Of a DNA stretch of 15,465 nt, positions 6,971 to 14,573 are shown in pieces (within the stretch, counting starts at the first letter, position 1; each line of letters begins with the position of its first letter). The notes under the pieces are model-generated. The model was not told the origin of the DNA and made no database searches. It was given only the letters and a program-made list of their open reading frames with translations. The DNA lies in the NCBI GenBank assembly GCA_028691575.1, contig JAQUYY010000015.1, positions 1 to 15,465 of the forward strand. Direction: 5' to 3'. The stretch is from Candidatus Gastranaerophilales bacterium. Its GTDB lineage: Bacteria; Cyanobacteriota; Vampirovibrionia; Gastranaerophilales; JAQUYY01. Position numbers and translations under genes: made by a program.

Positions 6971-9900
6971 ATGGATTTTCTTGAAGAAGAAATAATAGAA
7001 ATATTAAATATTTTCAGAGAAGAAGGTGAAGAAATAGTTCAAAGACTAAATCAAAACCTTCTTAAACTTGAATCTAACCCTACGAATGCAAATATCATTT
7101 CGGAGCTTTTTAGAGATGCCCACAGCATAAAAGGTTCGGCAAGAATGACAGGATTAAATGATATTCAAGCTCTTGCCCATAAGCTGGAAGATATTTTAGG
7201 TTATGCAAAAGAAGAAAAATTAACAATAACTCCTGCTATTGTAGATACTTTGTGCAAAACCGTCGATTGTATTTCTTCAATTATTGATAAATCTGTGGAA
7301 ACAAAAGGCGAGTATCATTCTGAACAAACTGATAAAATATTAATTTTATTGGAGGATATTGAGAAAAAAATAGGCGATTCTTCGGAAACTCCAAAAGAAA
7401 AAAATATTGAGAAACCGTCTTTAAAAGCTAAAAATGAAATAACCGCTACTCCTCAACTTTGTGAGGATATTTCTGTTGTTATAAAAGAAGCAACAGATGA
7501 AATTCTTCGCCTGCAAAAAAATTCAACGGATACAAGCGCTATTTTAAAACTTCAAAATCAAGTAAGTGATTTATCCGAGCTTGTAGTTTGTATAAACAGC
7601 GATGAAATTCAAAATGGGGTCAGCGAATTAAAAGCAAAACTAGAAGGTGTAATTAGAGGCAGCGGTATTTTATTGGATAGCGAAGTTGAAGAAATAACAG
7701 AAACTTTTGAAAATTTTGCATACAAATTAAAATTACTGGCAATAGAACTTAATATTGATTTTCCAGAACTTTCTGTATTGAAAAGAGTTGAAGAAGAACC
7801 TGATAATTCAGACAATTCAAAAACTTCTGATATGAAACCTGAAGATATTAATTCTTTGATAGAATTTATTAGTCAAAATTTCCTTTCTATACTGGAATTT
7901 TCAGAAGAATCGGCTCAAACTTCAGAGATTGTAAAGTCATGTTTGGAAAAAATTATCAGCTTAACTAAAAATAAAGATGTTAAAAAGATTTTTGAAAAAA
8001 TAAACGAAATTTTTGGTCAAGTTTTAAAATCACCGGCTAAACCCGATAAAGAAATAGTGGAAGTGATTAAGCAAAGTTTTGAGACAGGAGTAAAAATAGC
8101 ATTCCTAAATGAAGAAACTGACGAAAATCCTACTTTGATTATTCAAAGATTGACCATTTTGCATCATATGCTTGATTTATCGGCAAAAGAGACTGAAGGG
8201 TCGGCTCAAGATTTTCAAAAAAATGAAATGACAGTTTCTCAAACCGATGTAATCTCAAAAGAACAAGAAGAGAGCAAAAAAGAAGACTATAAACCTGTTG
8301 ATAGCGGAACAATCAAAACTCTTCGTGTTGATACCAGAAAATTAGACCAGCTTGTAAGTCAGGTTGGTGAATTAATTATTTCTAAAATTAAAACAAAAGA
8401 ACATTTAACGGAATTAGAAAAAATTTCTCGTACAGGAGAAGATTGGTACAGAGAATGGGGAAAAGTTAAACATTATGTTAAATATATCGATAAAAAATTC
8501 TGGCAATGGCATGAATTAGATACAAAATCCAATAATATTTTACCCAATAAAGCATTTGGAATGTTTTTTGAGGAAGGTTCGACTAAATTAATGGATTTGG
8601 TCAATAAAATGAACTCTTTATATAGGACTATTCAGGAAGATGACGCCCGATTAAATTTAATAATAAACGGTTTGGAAGAAATGGTTAAAAGTGTTCGTGT
8701 ATTACCGCTTGCAACTGTTTTTCATATGTTCCCGAGAATGGTAAGAGATATTTCAAGAGAAAAAAATAAAAAAATAGAACTGGAAATTTCAGGCAGCGAA
8801 ACCAGTGTAGATAAAAAAATTATCGAAGAAATCAAATCGCCTCTTATGCACATAATAAGAAATTCGATCGATCATGGTATTGAAACTCCTGAACAGAGAG
8901 CAAATGCGGGTAAAAATCCAACCGGAAAAATTTATTTATCCGCCCATCATTTGGAAAACAGCGTTTTAATCGAAATAACCGATGATGGCAAAGGTATTGA
9001 TTTAGAAGCAGTTAAGAGAAAAGCATTAGAAAAAAATCTGTTAAATCCAACGGAATTAGAAACAATGAGTGAAAGCCAAATTATGAATATTGTATTTTGG
9101 CCCGGGTTTTCAACAGGAGAAACTGTTACGGATATTTCCGGCAGAGGTGTAGGTTTAGATGTGGTTCATACAAAAATTACTCAGCTAAACGGAAAAGTAA
9201 ATATAAAATCAAAATTTGGAGAAGGGTGCAGAATTTCAATCCAATTGCCGGTGACAATGGCAACAATACCATCATTCCTTGTTTCTGTTAATAAACAAAC
9301 ATTTGCTATTCCTACAAGTACTGTCAAAACAGCTTTTTGGATAAACAAAAAAGAAATATTCAAAAAAGAAGGAAAAGATACAATAATTTATGATAACAAA
9401 ACCCTCTCTGTCTGTAAATTATCACAAATTTTAGAAATGTCCGATATTAAAAATGATTTTGAAAAAGTTGTTGTTGTGGTTCTTCAGGCAGAAGATATGC
9501 AGGTAGGATTTATTATAGACAAACTTCTTGGAGATCAGGAAATTCTACACAAAAAGTTGACACCTCCGCTTGTTCGAGTCAGGAATATAGCAGGTATTAC
9601 TACACTTGGATCAGGGGAACTTTGTCTGATTTTGAATATTAATGATCTTATTAAATCTGCTTTTTACAGTTTTAATAAGGAAGTAAGAAGAGTGGTAAAC
9701 CCTGTTCATGTTCAAGAATCAACCGAAAAGAAAAAAGTTTTGGTCGTTGACGATTCTGCAACTACAAGAATTTTGGAGAGAAATATATTAAGAGCATCCG
9801 GATATGACGTAACGGTGGCCACAAATGGTTTAGATGCATTGACTTTAACCTCTTCAGAAGATTTTGACATAGTAATTTCCGATGTTGAGATGCCCGAAAT

Positions 9901-10096
9901 GACAGGAATTGAGCTTGTTACAAGACTTAGAGAAAATTCGGCAACAAGAAATCTTCCATTGATTTTAGTTACCTCTTTATGCAAAGAAGAAGATAAGCAA
10001 AAAGGTTTTAATGCAGGGGCAAATGCTTATATAGTAAAAGGTAAATTTAATCAGCAAGAGTTATTATCGACAATTAAAAAACTTCTTGAAGAATAA
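6971..10096 (+). CDS. CheA-type hybrid histidine kinase with C-terminal receiver
   Basis: A 1041-residue hybrid kinase. The Hpt (P1) domain is at about 1-130, with phospho-acceptor H51 in AHSIKGSARM. A helical acidic linker of about 310 residues follows, without a clear CheY-binding P2 or a second Hpt histidine. The dimerisation region starts near 446 (TLRVDTRKLDQLVSQVGEL) and holds an aromatic-rich insert at about 485-545. The ATPase has the N box (IIRNSIDHGIE, N631, D634, H635), G1 (DDGKGID, 671-677) and G2 (GRGVGLD, 724-730). A CheW-like P5 domain is at about 763-900. The receiver (about 921-1041) has D927-D928, phospho-acceptor D971 in ISDVEMP, T1001 and K1023. The build matches WspE, PixL and ChpA/FrzE-like proteins. 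It should autophosphorylate under receptor and CheW control and pass phosphate to its own receiver and to the REC-GGDEF protein. It lies 19 nt after the receptor gene and 5 nt before the HD gene. Confidence 0.94.
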   Translation: MDFLEEEIIEILNIFREEGEEIVQRLNQNLLKLESNPTNANIISELFRDAHSIKGSARMTGLNDIQALAHKLEDILGYAKEEKLTITPAIVDTLCKTVDCISSIIDKSVETKGEYHSEQTDKILILLEDIEKKIGDSSETPKEKNIEKPSLKAKNEITATPQLCEDISVVIKEATDEILRLQKNSTDTSAILKLQNQVSDLSELVVCINSDEIQNGVSELKAKLEGVIRGSGILLDSEVEEITETFENFAYKLKLLAIELNIDFPELSVLKRVEEEPDNSDNSKTSDMKPEDINSLIEFISQNFLSILEFSEESAQTSEIVKSCLEKIISLTKNKDVKKIFEKINEIFGQVLKSPAKPDKEIVEVIKQSFETGVKIAFLNEETDENPTLIIQRLTILHHMLDLSAKETEGSAQDFQKNEMTVSQTDVISKEQEESKKEDYKPVDSGTIKTLRVDTRKLDQLVSQVGELIISKIKTKEHLTELEKISRTGEDWYREWGKVKHYVKYIDKKFWQWHELDTKSNNILPNKAFGMFFEEGSTKLMDLVNKMNSLYRTIQEDDARLNLIINGLEEMVKSVRVLPLATVFHMFPRMVRDISREKNKKIELEISGSETSVDKKIIEEIKSPLMHIIRNSIDHGIETPEQRANAGKNPTGKIYLSAHHLENSVLIEITDDGKGIDLEAVKRKALEKNLLNPTELETMSESQIMNIVFWPGFSTGETVTDISGRGVGLDVVHTKITQLNGKVNIKSKFGEGCRISIQLPVTMATIPSFLVSVNKQTFAIPTSTVKTAFWINKKEIFKKEGKDTIIYDNKTLSVCKLSQILEMSDIKNDFEKVVVVVLQAEDMQVGFIIDKLLGDQEILHKKLTPPLVRVRNIAGITTLGSGELCLILNINDLIKSAFYSFNKEVRRVVNPVHVQESTEKKKVLVVDDSATTRILERNILRASGYDVTVATNGLDALTLTSSEDFDIVISDVEMPEMTGIELVTRLRENSATRNLPLILVTSLCKEEDKQKGFNAGANAYIVKGKFNQQELLSTIKKLLEE

Positions 10097-10101
10097 AGAC
10101 A

Positions 10102-10710
10102 ATGAAGAATTTTCAATACAGAGATGATAGACAAAAAGCAGTTTATTCGATGTTGATGAAGTATTCGGATGAATTGGAACATTCAATACAAGTATGCAAG
10201 CTTTCTTTGAATATATTTGAAATTACAAAAGGGAAATTGCATAACTTTTCCGATGAGGAAAAATATTTATTGGAAGCAGGAAGTTTATTACATGATATAG
10301 GATATTTTATAGACAGCCGAAATCATAATAAACATGCATATAAAATGATTATCTCTAGGGGAATAGAAGGTTTTACAAATGAAGAAATTGAAATTATTGC
10401 CAATATCACAAGGTATCATAGAGGGAAATTGCCGTCTAAAAAACATAAAAACTATACAGATTTACCAAAAGAGACAAGAGGTTTGATAAAAAAATTGGGT
10501 GGAATTGTAAAATTAGCAGACGGATTTGACAGATCACGTTATTCAATAATTAAAAATTTAGAATGCATTTGGGATGATTTTTCAAAAAATTTAACCATTA
10601 TAATTGACTCTGAGCATAAAGATTGTTCGCCTGATTTGCTTATTGCAATGAAGAAAAAAGACTTATTGGAAAAAGCTCTTGAAATTAATATAAAATTTGA
10701 TGTCAAATAA
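10102..10710 (+). CDS. Stand-alone HD-domain phosphohydrolase, Ppx/GppA C-terminal type
   Basis: A 202-residue soluble protein consisting of the HD fold that normally forms the C-terminal half of exopolyphosphatase/guanosine pentaphosphatase (Ppx/GppA). Recognisable blocks are LEHS (H27), AGSLLHDIGYFIDSRNHNKHA with H64-D65 and H75/H78, IANITRYHRGKLPSKKHKNY with H106, and GGIVKLADGFDRSRY with D140. The metal-binding HD residues are all present, so catalysis is plausible. The actin-like N-terminal half that carries the polyphosphate or pppGpp site in the parent family is absent. It starts 5 nt after the cheA stop, so it is in the same transcript and probably coupled. Possible roles are hydrolysis of a nucleotide messenger or a regulatory function in the pathway. 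It is not an HD-GYP protein, so c-di-GMP breakdown is not implied. Family assignment is firm, substrate unknown. Confidence 0.82.
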   Translation: MKNFQYRDDRQKAVYSMLMKYSDELEHSIQVCKLSLNIFEITKGKLHNFSDEEKYLLEAGSLLHDIGYFIDSRNHNKHAYKMIISRGIEGFTNEEIEIIANITRYHRGKLPSKKHKNYTDLPKETRGLIKKLGGIVKLADGFDRSRYSIIKNLECIWDDFSKNLTIIIDSEHKDCSPDLLIAMKKKDLLEKALEINIKFDVK

Positions 10711-10718
10711 TTTTGACA
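10701..10718. promoter_or_regulatory. Perfect palindrome over the -35 box of pilin copy B (possible operator)
   Basis: TGTCAAA (10701-10707), a 4-nt centre, and TTTGACA (10712-10718) form a perfect inverted repeat. It overlaps both the HD gene stop codon and the whole -35 hexamer. The position suits a repressor or regulator binding site. It lacks the GC stem and T tract expected of a terminator. The role is inferred from position only. Confidence 0.45.
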
Positions 10719-10740
10719 TGGCTGAAAATAACTGTATAAT
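10713..10740 (+). promoter_or_regulatory. Near-perfect sigma70 promoter for pilin copy B
   Basis: TTGACA at 10713-10718, a 16-nt spacer and TATAAT at 10735-10740: both hexamers are exact consensus. The pilin ATG is about 30 nt downstream with an AAGGGG ribosome-binding site. This would give the pilin strong transcription separate from the cheA-HD message, unlike copy A, which shows no promoter of its own. Confidence 0.8.
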
Positions 10741-10769
10741 AAAAAATATAAAATTAAGGGGATAAAATA

Positions 10770-11465
10770 ATGAATAAAATGAAAAAGAAATCAGGGTTCA
10801 CTCTGGCTGAAACATTGATAGTAATTGCCATAATCGGAATAATTGCCTCAATAGTAACGCCGATGTTATTTGGCACGACAAGCGATGCCGAATTAAAAGC
10901 AGCGTGGAAAAAGCAATATTCAGACCTGTCACAAGCAACAATGATGCTAGTAGCTGATAACGGCGGAACCTTAGCAGGAGCATTTCCCGGAGATTTAGCA
11001 GGAACTGAAGACTTAAAAAATGCTTTTGCTTCAAAATTAAATATTATAAAAGATTGTTCAGGCTTATCTGCTCGAGGAGGAAGTGGTAGTGGAGCAAGTG
11101 ATGAAGGTTGTTGGCATGATGGAGATGCCAGTTGGCATAAATTAAATGGTTTAGATTTGGGCAGTTCTACTGATACAGGATTAATTCTTAACAATGGTGG
11201 TTTGATGCGATTTGAGCTAAATAATTCAAATTGCAATCATTCTGTAGGAAATTATACAAGATGTGGATGGCTTGTTATAGATATAAACGGATTTAAAAAA
11301 CCTAATATCATAGGAAAAGATATTTTCTATGCAAGTATAGCATCAAACACATTAATACCATACGGTGCAAAAGAATTTTCAGATCCTTCAACAACTTGCA
11401 TAGAAGGTTCAACGGCAACAGATAATACTGGCGATGGCTGTTCTGCAAAGTATTTATATGAATAA
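10770..11465 (+). CDS. Type IV pilin-like / pseudopilin protein (copy B)
   Basis: A 231-residue prepilin, paralogue of the one at 2509-3210. Leader residues 1-9 end in G9, then FTLAETLIVIAIIGIIASI with the +5 glutamate at E14; the first 20 residues after the leader glycine position are identical to copy A. Aligned from the leader glycine the two have equal length (223 residues), with about 165 identities by my hand count. Differences cluster in the loop around residues 98-137 and near 149-157 and 186-201. Six cysteines remain (96, 114, 155, 165, 210, 224), all shared with copy A. The ATG is preceded by AAGGGG and by its own consensus promoter. It closes the plus arm as copy A closes the minus arm. 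Likely a component of a pilus or type II-like pseudopilus controlled by the signalling genes between them. Confidence 0.88.
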   Translation: MNKMKKKSGFTLAETLIVIAIIGIIASIVTPMLFGTTSDAELKAAWKKQYSDLSQATMMLVADNGGTLAGAFPGDLAGTEDLKNAFASKLNIIKDCSGLSARGGSGSGASDEGCWHDGDASWHKLNGLDLGSSTDTGLILNNGGLMRFELNNSNCNHSVGNYTRCGWLVIDINGFKKPNIIGKDIFYASIASNTLIPYGAKEFSDPSTTCIEGSTATDNTGDGCSAKYLYE

Positions 11466-11509
11466 AATAATTTGTCATGCTTGTATATGTCAACTAATTC
11501 GATGACAAA
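11463..11509 (+). repeat. Post-pilin flank shared with copy A, with an 8-bp dyad
   Basis: The 16 nt from the stop codon (11463-11478) equal those after copy A (2511-2496). TTTGTCAT at 11471-11478 pairs with ATGACAAA at 11502-11509 across 23 nt, giving a weak AT-rich stem between two convergent genes. A short sequence ATAAAGATTTTT (from about 11540) also recurs near the corresponding distance after copy A. No classical terminator with a GC stem is seen here. Confidence 0.4.
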
Positions 11510-11552
11510 AGTAGTTAGTGGAGTGCTTCATACACACTGATAAAGATTTTTA

Positions 11553-12608
11553 TTATCTGGAAACCCTGTCGTTATCTTCTTTTTGAATAACTTGAGGCTC
11601 TGGAATCTGCTCATTAAGCGATTGAAGAATACTGGCACGTTTTTTCCTGAACAGCATATCGGTAAATGCCTCTAATCTTGTAACAAAACCTGCTTCACCC
11701 GTATGCTCATCAATAGTTAAGTTCAAAAGAGGTTTTTTAAGAACTCTTGCTTTTCTTGTTATTCTGTCTATCATTAAAGAATCAGGACCACAGCCAAAAG
11801 CGGTAATGCTGATAACACCGTCAATATTTGCCCGATTCAGATAATGCCCGGCGGCACCTGTCATTTCGTGTTCATTTGCCCAATATAATTCTGTATCAAG
11901 CAATTTTATACCATTTTTCATCTGATCAATTGACAGCTCTTCTGCGGTATGTGCTTTAACTTCGAGCTTTTCCAGCTTTTGCAGAGCTTTCATCGTTGAA
12001 TGATCATCATATAAATTATATCCATGAGAAACAACTGCAACGTGAATAGGATATTCTTGTTCATTTATATCAAGAACTACTCTGCCTTTTATAGCATTTG
12101 ATAAAGCCTTATTATGCTCAACACCTGATTGGCGCATTAAATTATAGTTATTAATACAAGCCCACCCAACTTTTGAAGCTTCTTTAATAAGTTTTTTATC
12201 AGTAATCCCAAAAGGTTTTACACTTTCTTGCAAATATATATAAAAATTATTAGCATCGTCTGATTTATCGAGAGTCGGCTCAATAAGAGTAAAATCCCGT
12301 TTAACAACGTTTCTTATTAAATCAGGAAGCCCTCTGATTTTAGAGCAGTTATAAATTTTATTGTCGATAGACTGAATACTGGGACAATAAATTTTATCAA
12401 TTCCTTTATCAAGCAAATTTAAAACATGCCCTACATAAATTTTAACGGGCAGACAAGTTTCCGGAACAACCTTGCTGCTGCCTTTTGAAACGATTTGTTT
12501 GGTTGTTTTATCGGATAAAACAACTTCAATTCCTAATTTATTAAAAAACCCATACCAGAAAGGATAATAATTGTGATAAGTCAACGCTCTTGGTATGCCG
12601 ATTTTCAT
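11553..12608 (-). CDS. DUF2229 protein, acyl-CoA dehydratase activase-related
   Basis: A 351-residue cytosolic protein of the DUF2229 family, relatives of the component that couples 2-hydroxyacyl-CoA dehydratases to their ATP-dependent iron-sulfur activases. Typical blocks are MKIGIPRALTYHNYYPFW at the N-terminus, VPETCLPVKIYVGH (C52), NCSKIRGLPD (C88), AFGCGPDSL (C273) and TIDEHTGEAG (from residue 298). The cysteines C52, C75, C88 and C273 could hold an iron-sulfur cluster. In many genomes this domain is fused to or next to the BadF-type ATPase activase; here it stands alone. A perfect AGGAGG lies 9 nt upstream of the ATG. It is convergent with pilin copy B and separated by 152 nt from queH upstream. 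Its exact reaction is not established by the sequence. Confidence 0.82.
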   Translation of the reverse strand: MKIGIPRALTYHNYYPFWYGFFNKLGIEVVLSDKTTKQIVSKGSSKVVPETCLPVKIYVGHVLNLLDKGIDKIYCPSIQSIDNKIYNCSKIRGLPDLIRNVVKRDFTLIEPTLDKSDDANNFYIYLQESVKPFGITDKKLIKEASKVGWACINNYNLMRQSGVEHNKALSNAIKGRVVLDINEQEYPIHVAVVSHGYNLYDDHSTMKALQKLEKLEVKAHTAEELSIDQMKNGIKLLDTELYWANEHEMTGAAGHYLNRANIDGVISITAFGCGPDSLMIDRITRKARVLKKPLLNLTIDEHTGEAGFVTRLEAFTDMLFRKKRASILQSLNEQIPEPQVIQKEDNDRVSR

Positions 12609-12636
12609 ATTTTTACTGCCTCCTAAAAAAGTCTCA

Positions 12637-12642
12637 ATTATA
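12637..12642 (-). promoter_or_regulatory. Possible -10 box for the DUF2229 gene
   Basis: On the minus strand TATAAT at 12642-12637 is 28 nt upstream of the ATG. No matching -35 box is found, and the region is AT-rich enough that chance matches are likely. Confidence 0.3.
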
Positions 12643-12760
12643 TAAATCTTCTAAATTTAAATAATTGCCCTATGTTTACAAATAAGAGTATAAGCTACAC
12701 TTTATTATATTGAATTATTTCTAATCTAGCAATAGACTTAATGATTTTAAAGCGGGTGAT

Positions 12761-13306
12761 TCATTTTTTGCTATAAATGCATCCGCAGTAATCTTGCCGA
12801 TAAAGCCCATATTGGCGTGAAATTTCAATACTTTTTTTAAAACCGTTTTTTTTCTTAAAATCAACTTCTAAAAACTTAACACCAAATTTTTCTTCAAGTT
12901 TTTTCCCGATTTCGTTAATTAAATTAGCATTTTTATGAGGACTGATTGACAAAACGGTAGTAAAATACTGAAAACCGTTATTTTTTGCATATTCGGCTGT
13001 TTTTTTCAACCTCATATCAAAACAAATTTCGCATCGTTTACCTTTTTCCGGTTCATTTTCCAAACCTTTAATTTGGCAAAACCATTCATTAGGATTACTT
13101 TTGGGGACAACAAGTTCATATTTTCTTTTATTGCAGTAGTCAATAAACTCATTTAATCTTATATCATGCTCATTTTGAGGGTGAATATTAGGATTGTAAA
13201 AAAAACCGACGGGGATAAGTCCTTGTTCCATAATGTTTTCAAAAGGATATGTTGAACAAGGAGCGCAGCATGTATGAACTAATATTTTTTCGTCATTAAA
13301 TATCAT
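12761..13306 (-). CDS. queH: Epoxyqueuosine reductase QueH
   Basis: A 181-residue QueH (DUF208) enzyme, the cobalamin-independent catalyst of the last step of queuosine synthesis, reducing epoxyqueuosine in tRNA anticodons. The N-terminal HTCCAPC motif has the adjacent pair C13-C14; KRCEICFDMRL supplies C92 and C95; YRQDYCGCIYS supplies C174 and C176. In the family these residues bind a 4Fe-4S cluster and an adjacent metal. FFYNPNIHP (around 36-43) is also characteristic. The protein is complete but at the short end of family lengths. The ATG directly follows the stop of the VKOR-DsbA gene (TAAATG) with no clear ribosome-binding site of its own, so translation is probably coupled. No other queuosine gene is in the window. 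Confidence 0.9.
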   Translation of the reverse strand: MIFNDEKILVHTCCAPCSTYPFENIMEQGLIPVGFFYNPNIHPQNEHDIRLNEFIDYCNKRKYELVVPKSNPNEWFCQIKGLENEPEKGKRCEICFDMRLKKTAEYAKNNGFQYFTTVLSISPHKNANLINEIGKKLEEKFGVKFLEVDFKKKNGFKKSIEISRQYGLYRQDYCGCIYSKK

Positions 13307-14503
13307 TTATTTAACTGCTTTAGGTTTTGCACCGGCAGAGATTGCCATTTGTCTTAATTCAGGGTACGAAATCAGCCCTCTGTGTATTTTCATTCCTATT
13401 CGGTAAGTTGGAGTGGCATCTATTCCACGTTTTTGAGCAATAATTACTTCATCGGTAAGCTTTTTGTTAAGTTCAGGATTATGAGCGTCGATTTTCAATT
13501 TTTCAACATCCAAACCCAGTTCCTGAGCAAGTTTTAGAACTTTTTTTTCTGACAAATCTTTATTATTTTTGAAAAGAAGCGAATTAAAATCCCAATACTT
13601 TCCTTGTTTTTTAGAGGCAAGACTGTAACAAGAGTATAAACAGCTATTTTGATGCCCATGCCCTTTTTCAATTTTAGGATTGCAAGTTCCGTCAAGAGGA
13701 AAATCATGATGAACAACAGCAACATCATCGAGTTCATTGACAAGCCTTATCATCATTGAATTTGACATGGCACAAAACGGACATTGAAAATCCGTATATT
13801 CGTGAATTATAACCTTTGGATGCTCATCTCCAAGCATATCGCCTTTATATTTTAAAATATATTTTTCCTGATTAGCCAGATACATAAAACTTTTATCAGG
13901 ATTAAAAAATTGATATTTGTTTACTACAAATAAGAAAACAATGCCAATAATTACAACTATTGAGGTTAAAATCAAATACAAGGGCTGTTTTAAAGTTGCA
14001 AATAAATCTTTAAATCCGATTTTAAAATGTTCAAACATATTAATTCCAAATTTTGCAACAAAAAAGATTAATAAATTAATGAAATATGTAACAAAGCACA
14101 AAATACAAATTTTATGAATTACATAATGAGAAATGAATGCCAAAAATAACGAAACAACAAGTGCTGCAGACGATATACAAAAAATATAACTGATAGGATT
14201 TTGCAAAGTTTGAGTATATTTTTTAACGAAAGGTTTGTCTTTAAACAACTCTAAAATTGCAAAAACCAAAACAAATAAATAAAACAAAATTCCGTATAAA
14301 GAATTCGGAATCCCTAAAAATCTTGATTCCGGTACTCTTGCAACATCATCGCAGTTAATAGTTTCATCAACGACGCAAAAACTCGGACTTGAATCAGGCG
14401 CAAAATTCGCATTATAATAAACGATTGTAAGTTCACCGGCAAAAAGAATTCCTGTAATGGCGAGAATAATCAAAAGATATGCAAGTATTCTGTTTCTTTT
14501 CAC
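13307..14503 (-). CDS. VKOR-DsbA fusion, membrane disulfide-forming enzyme
   Basis: A 398-residue inner-membrane protein joining a vitamin K epoxide reductase homologue to a thioredoxin-fold DsbA-like domain. The VKOR part (about 1-195) has hydrophobic helices near 5-30, 65-85, 107-125, 132-150 and 176-193. It carries the loop cysteines C43 and C51 and the quinone-side CxxC pair C133/C136 (ICILC). The periplasmic domain has active-site CPFC at 241-244, the cis-proline turn ATPTY (P365) and three additional cysteines near 274-292. It should oxidise exported proteins and pass electrons to quinone, replacing a DsbA/DsbB pair. The GTG at 14501-14503 is chosen because AGGGGAG lies 8 nt upstream. 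An in-frame ATG at 14530 would add nine residues. First gene of a pair with queH. Confidence 0.9.
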   Translation of the reverse strand: MKRNRILAYLLIILAITGILFAGELTIVYYNANFAPDSSPSFCVVDETINCDDVARVPESRFLGIPNSLYGILFYLFVLVFAILELFKDKPFVKKYTQTLQNPISYIFCISSAALVVSLFLAFISHYVIHKICILCFVTYFINLLIFFVAKFGINMFEHFKIGFKDLFATLKQPLYLILTSIVVIIGIVFLFVVNKYQFFNPDKSFMYLANQEKYILKYKGDMLGDEHPKVIIHEYTDFQCPFCAMSNSMMIRLVNELDDVAVVHHDFPLDGTCNPKIEKGHGHQNSCLYSCYSLASKKQGKYWDFNSLLFKNNKDLSEKKVLKLAQELGLDVEKLKIDAHNPELNKKLTDEVIIAQKRGIDATPTYRIGMKIHRGLISYPELRQMAISAGAKPKAVK

Positions 14504-14544
14504 AATAATCTCTCCCCTAACTATTTTCATTATAATCTTCTTTT

Positions 14545-14573
14545 ATATTAACACAATGAAAAAAAACCGTAAA
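14545..14573 (-). promoter_or_regulatory. Possible promoter of the VKOR-queH unit
   Basis: On the minus strand TTTACG (14573-14568), a 17-nt spacer and TAATAT (14550-14545) form a modest promoter about 40 nt upstream of the GTG start. The gap 14531-14757 between divergent units contains no gene; its left part carries this, its right part the ssb promoter. Confidence 0.35.

Noticed and set aside
10102..10710. HD protein as a c-di-GMP phosphodiesterase
   Set aside because: It lacks the HD-GYP signature and matches the Ppx/GppA C-terminal HD pattern instead.
10701..10718. Palindrome as a terminator for the cheA-HD message
   Set aside because: It has only two GC pairs per arm, no following T tract, and overlaps a consensus promoter.
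10754..11236. 160-codon open frame on the minus strand opposite pilin B
   Set aside because: It is the antisense of a conserved pilin coding region; the translation has no family motif and a similar but shorter frame lies opposite pilin A, as expected from shared codon use.
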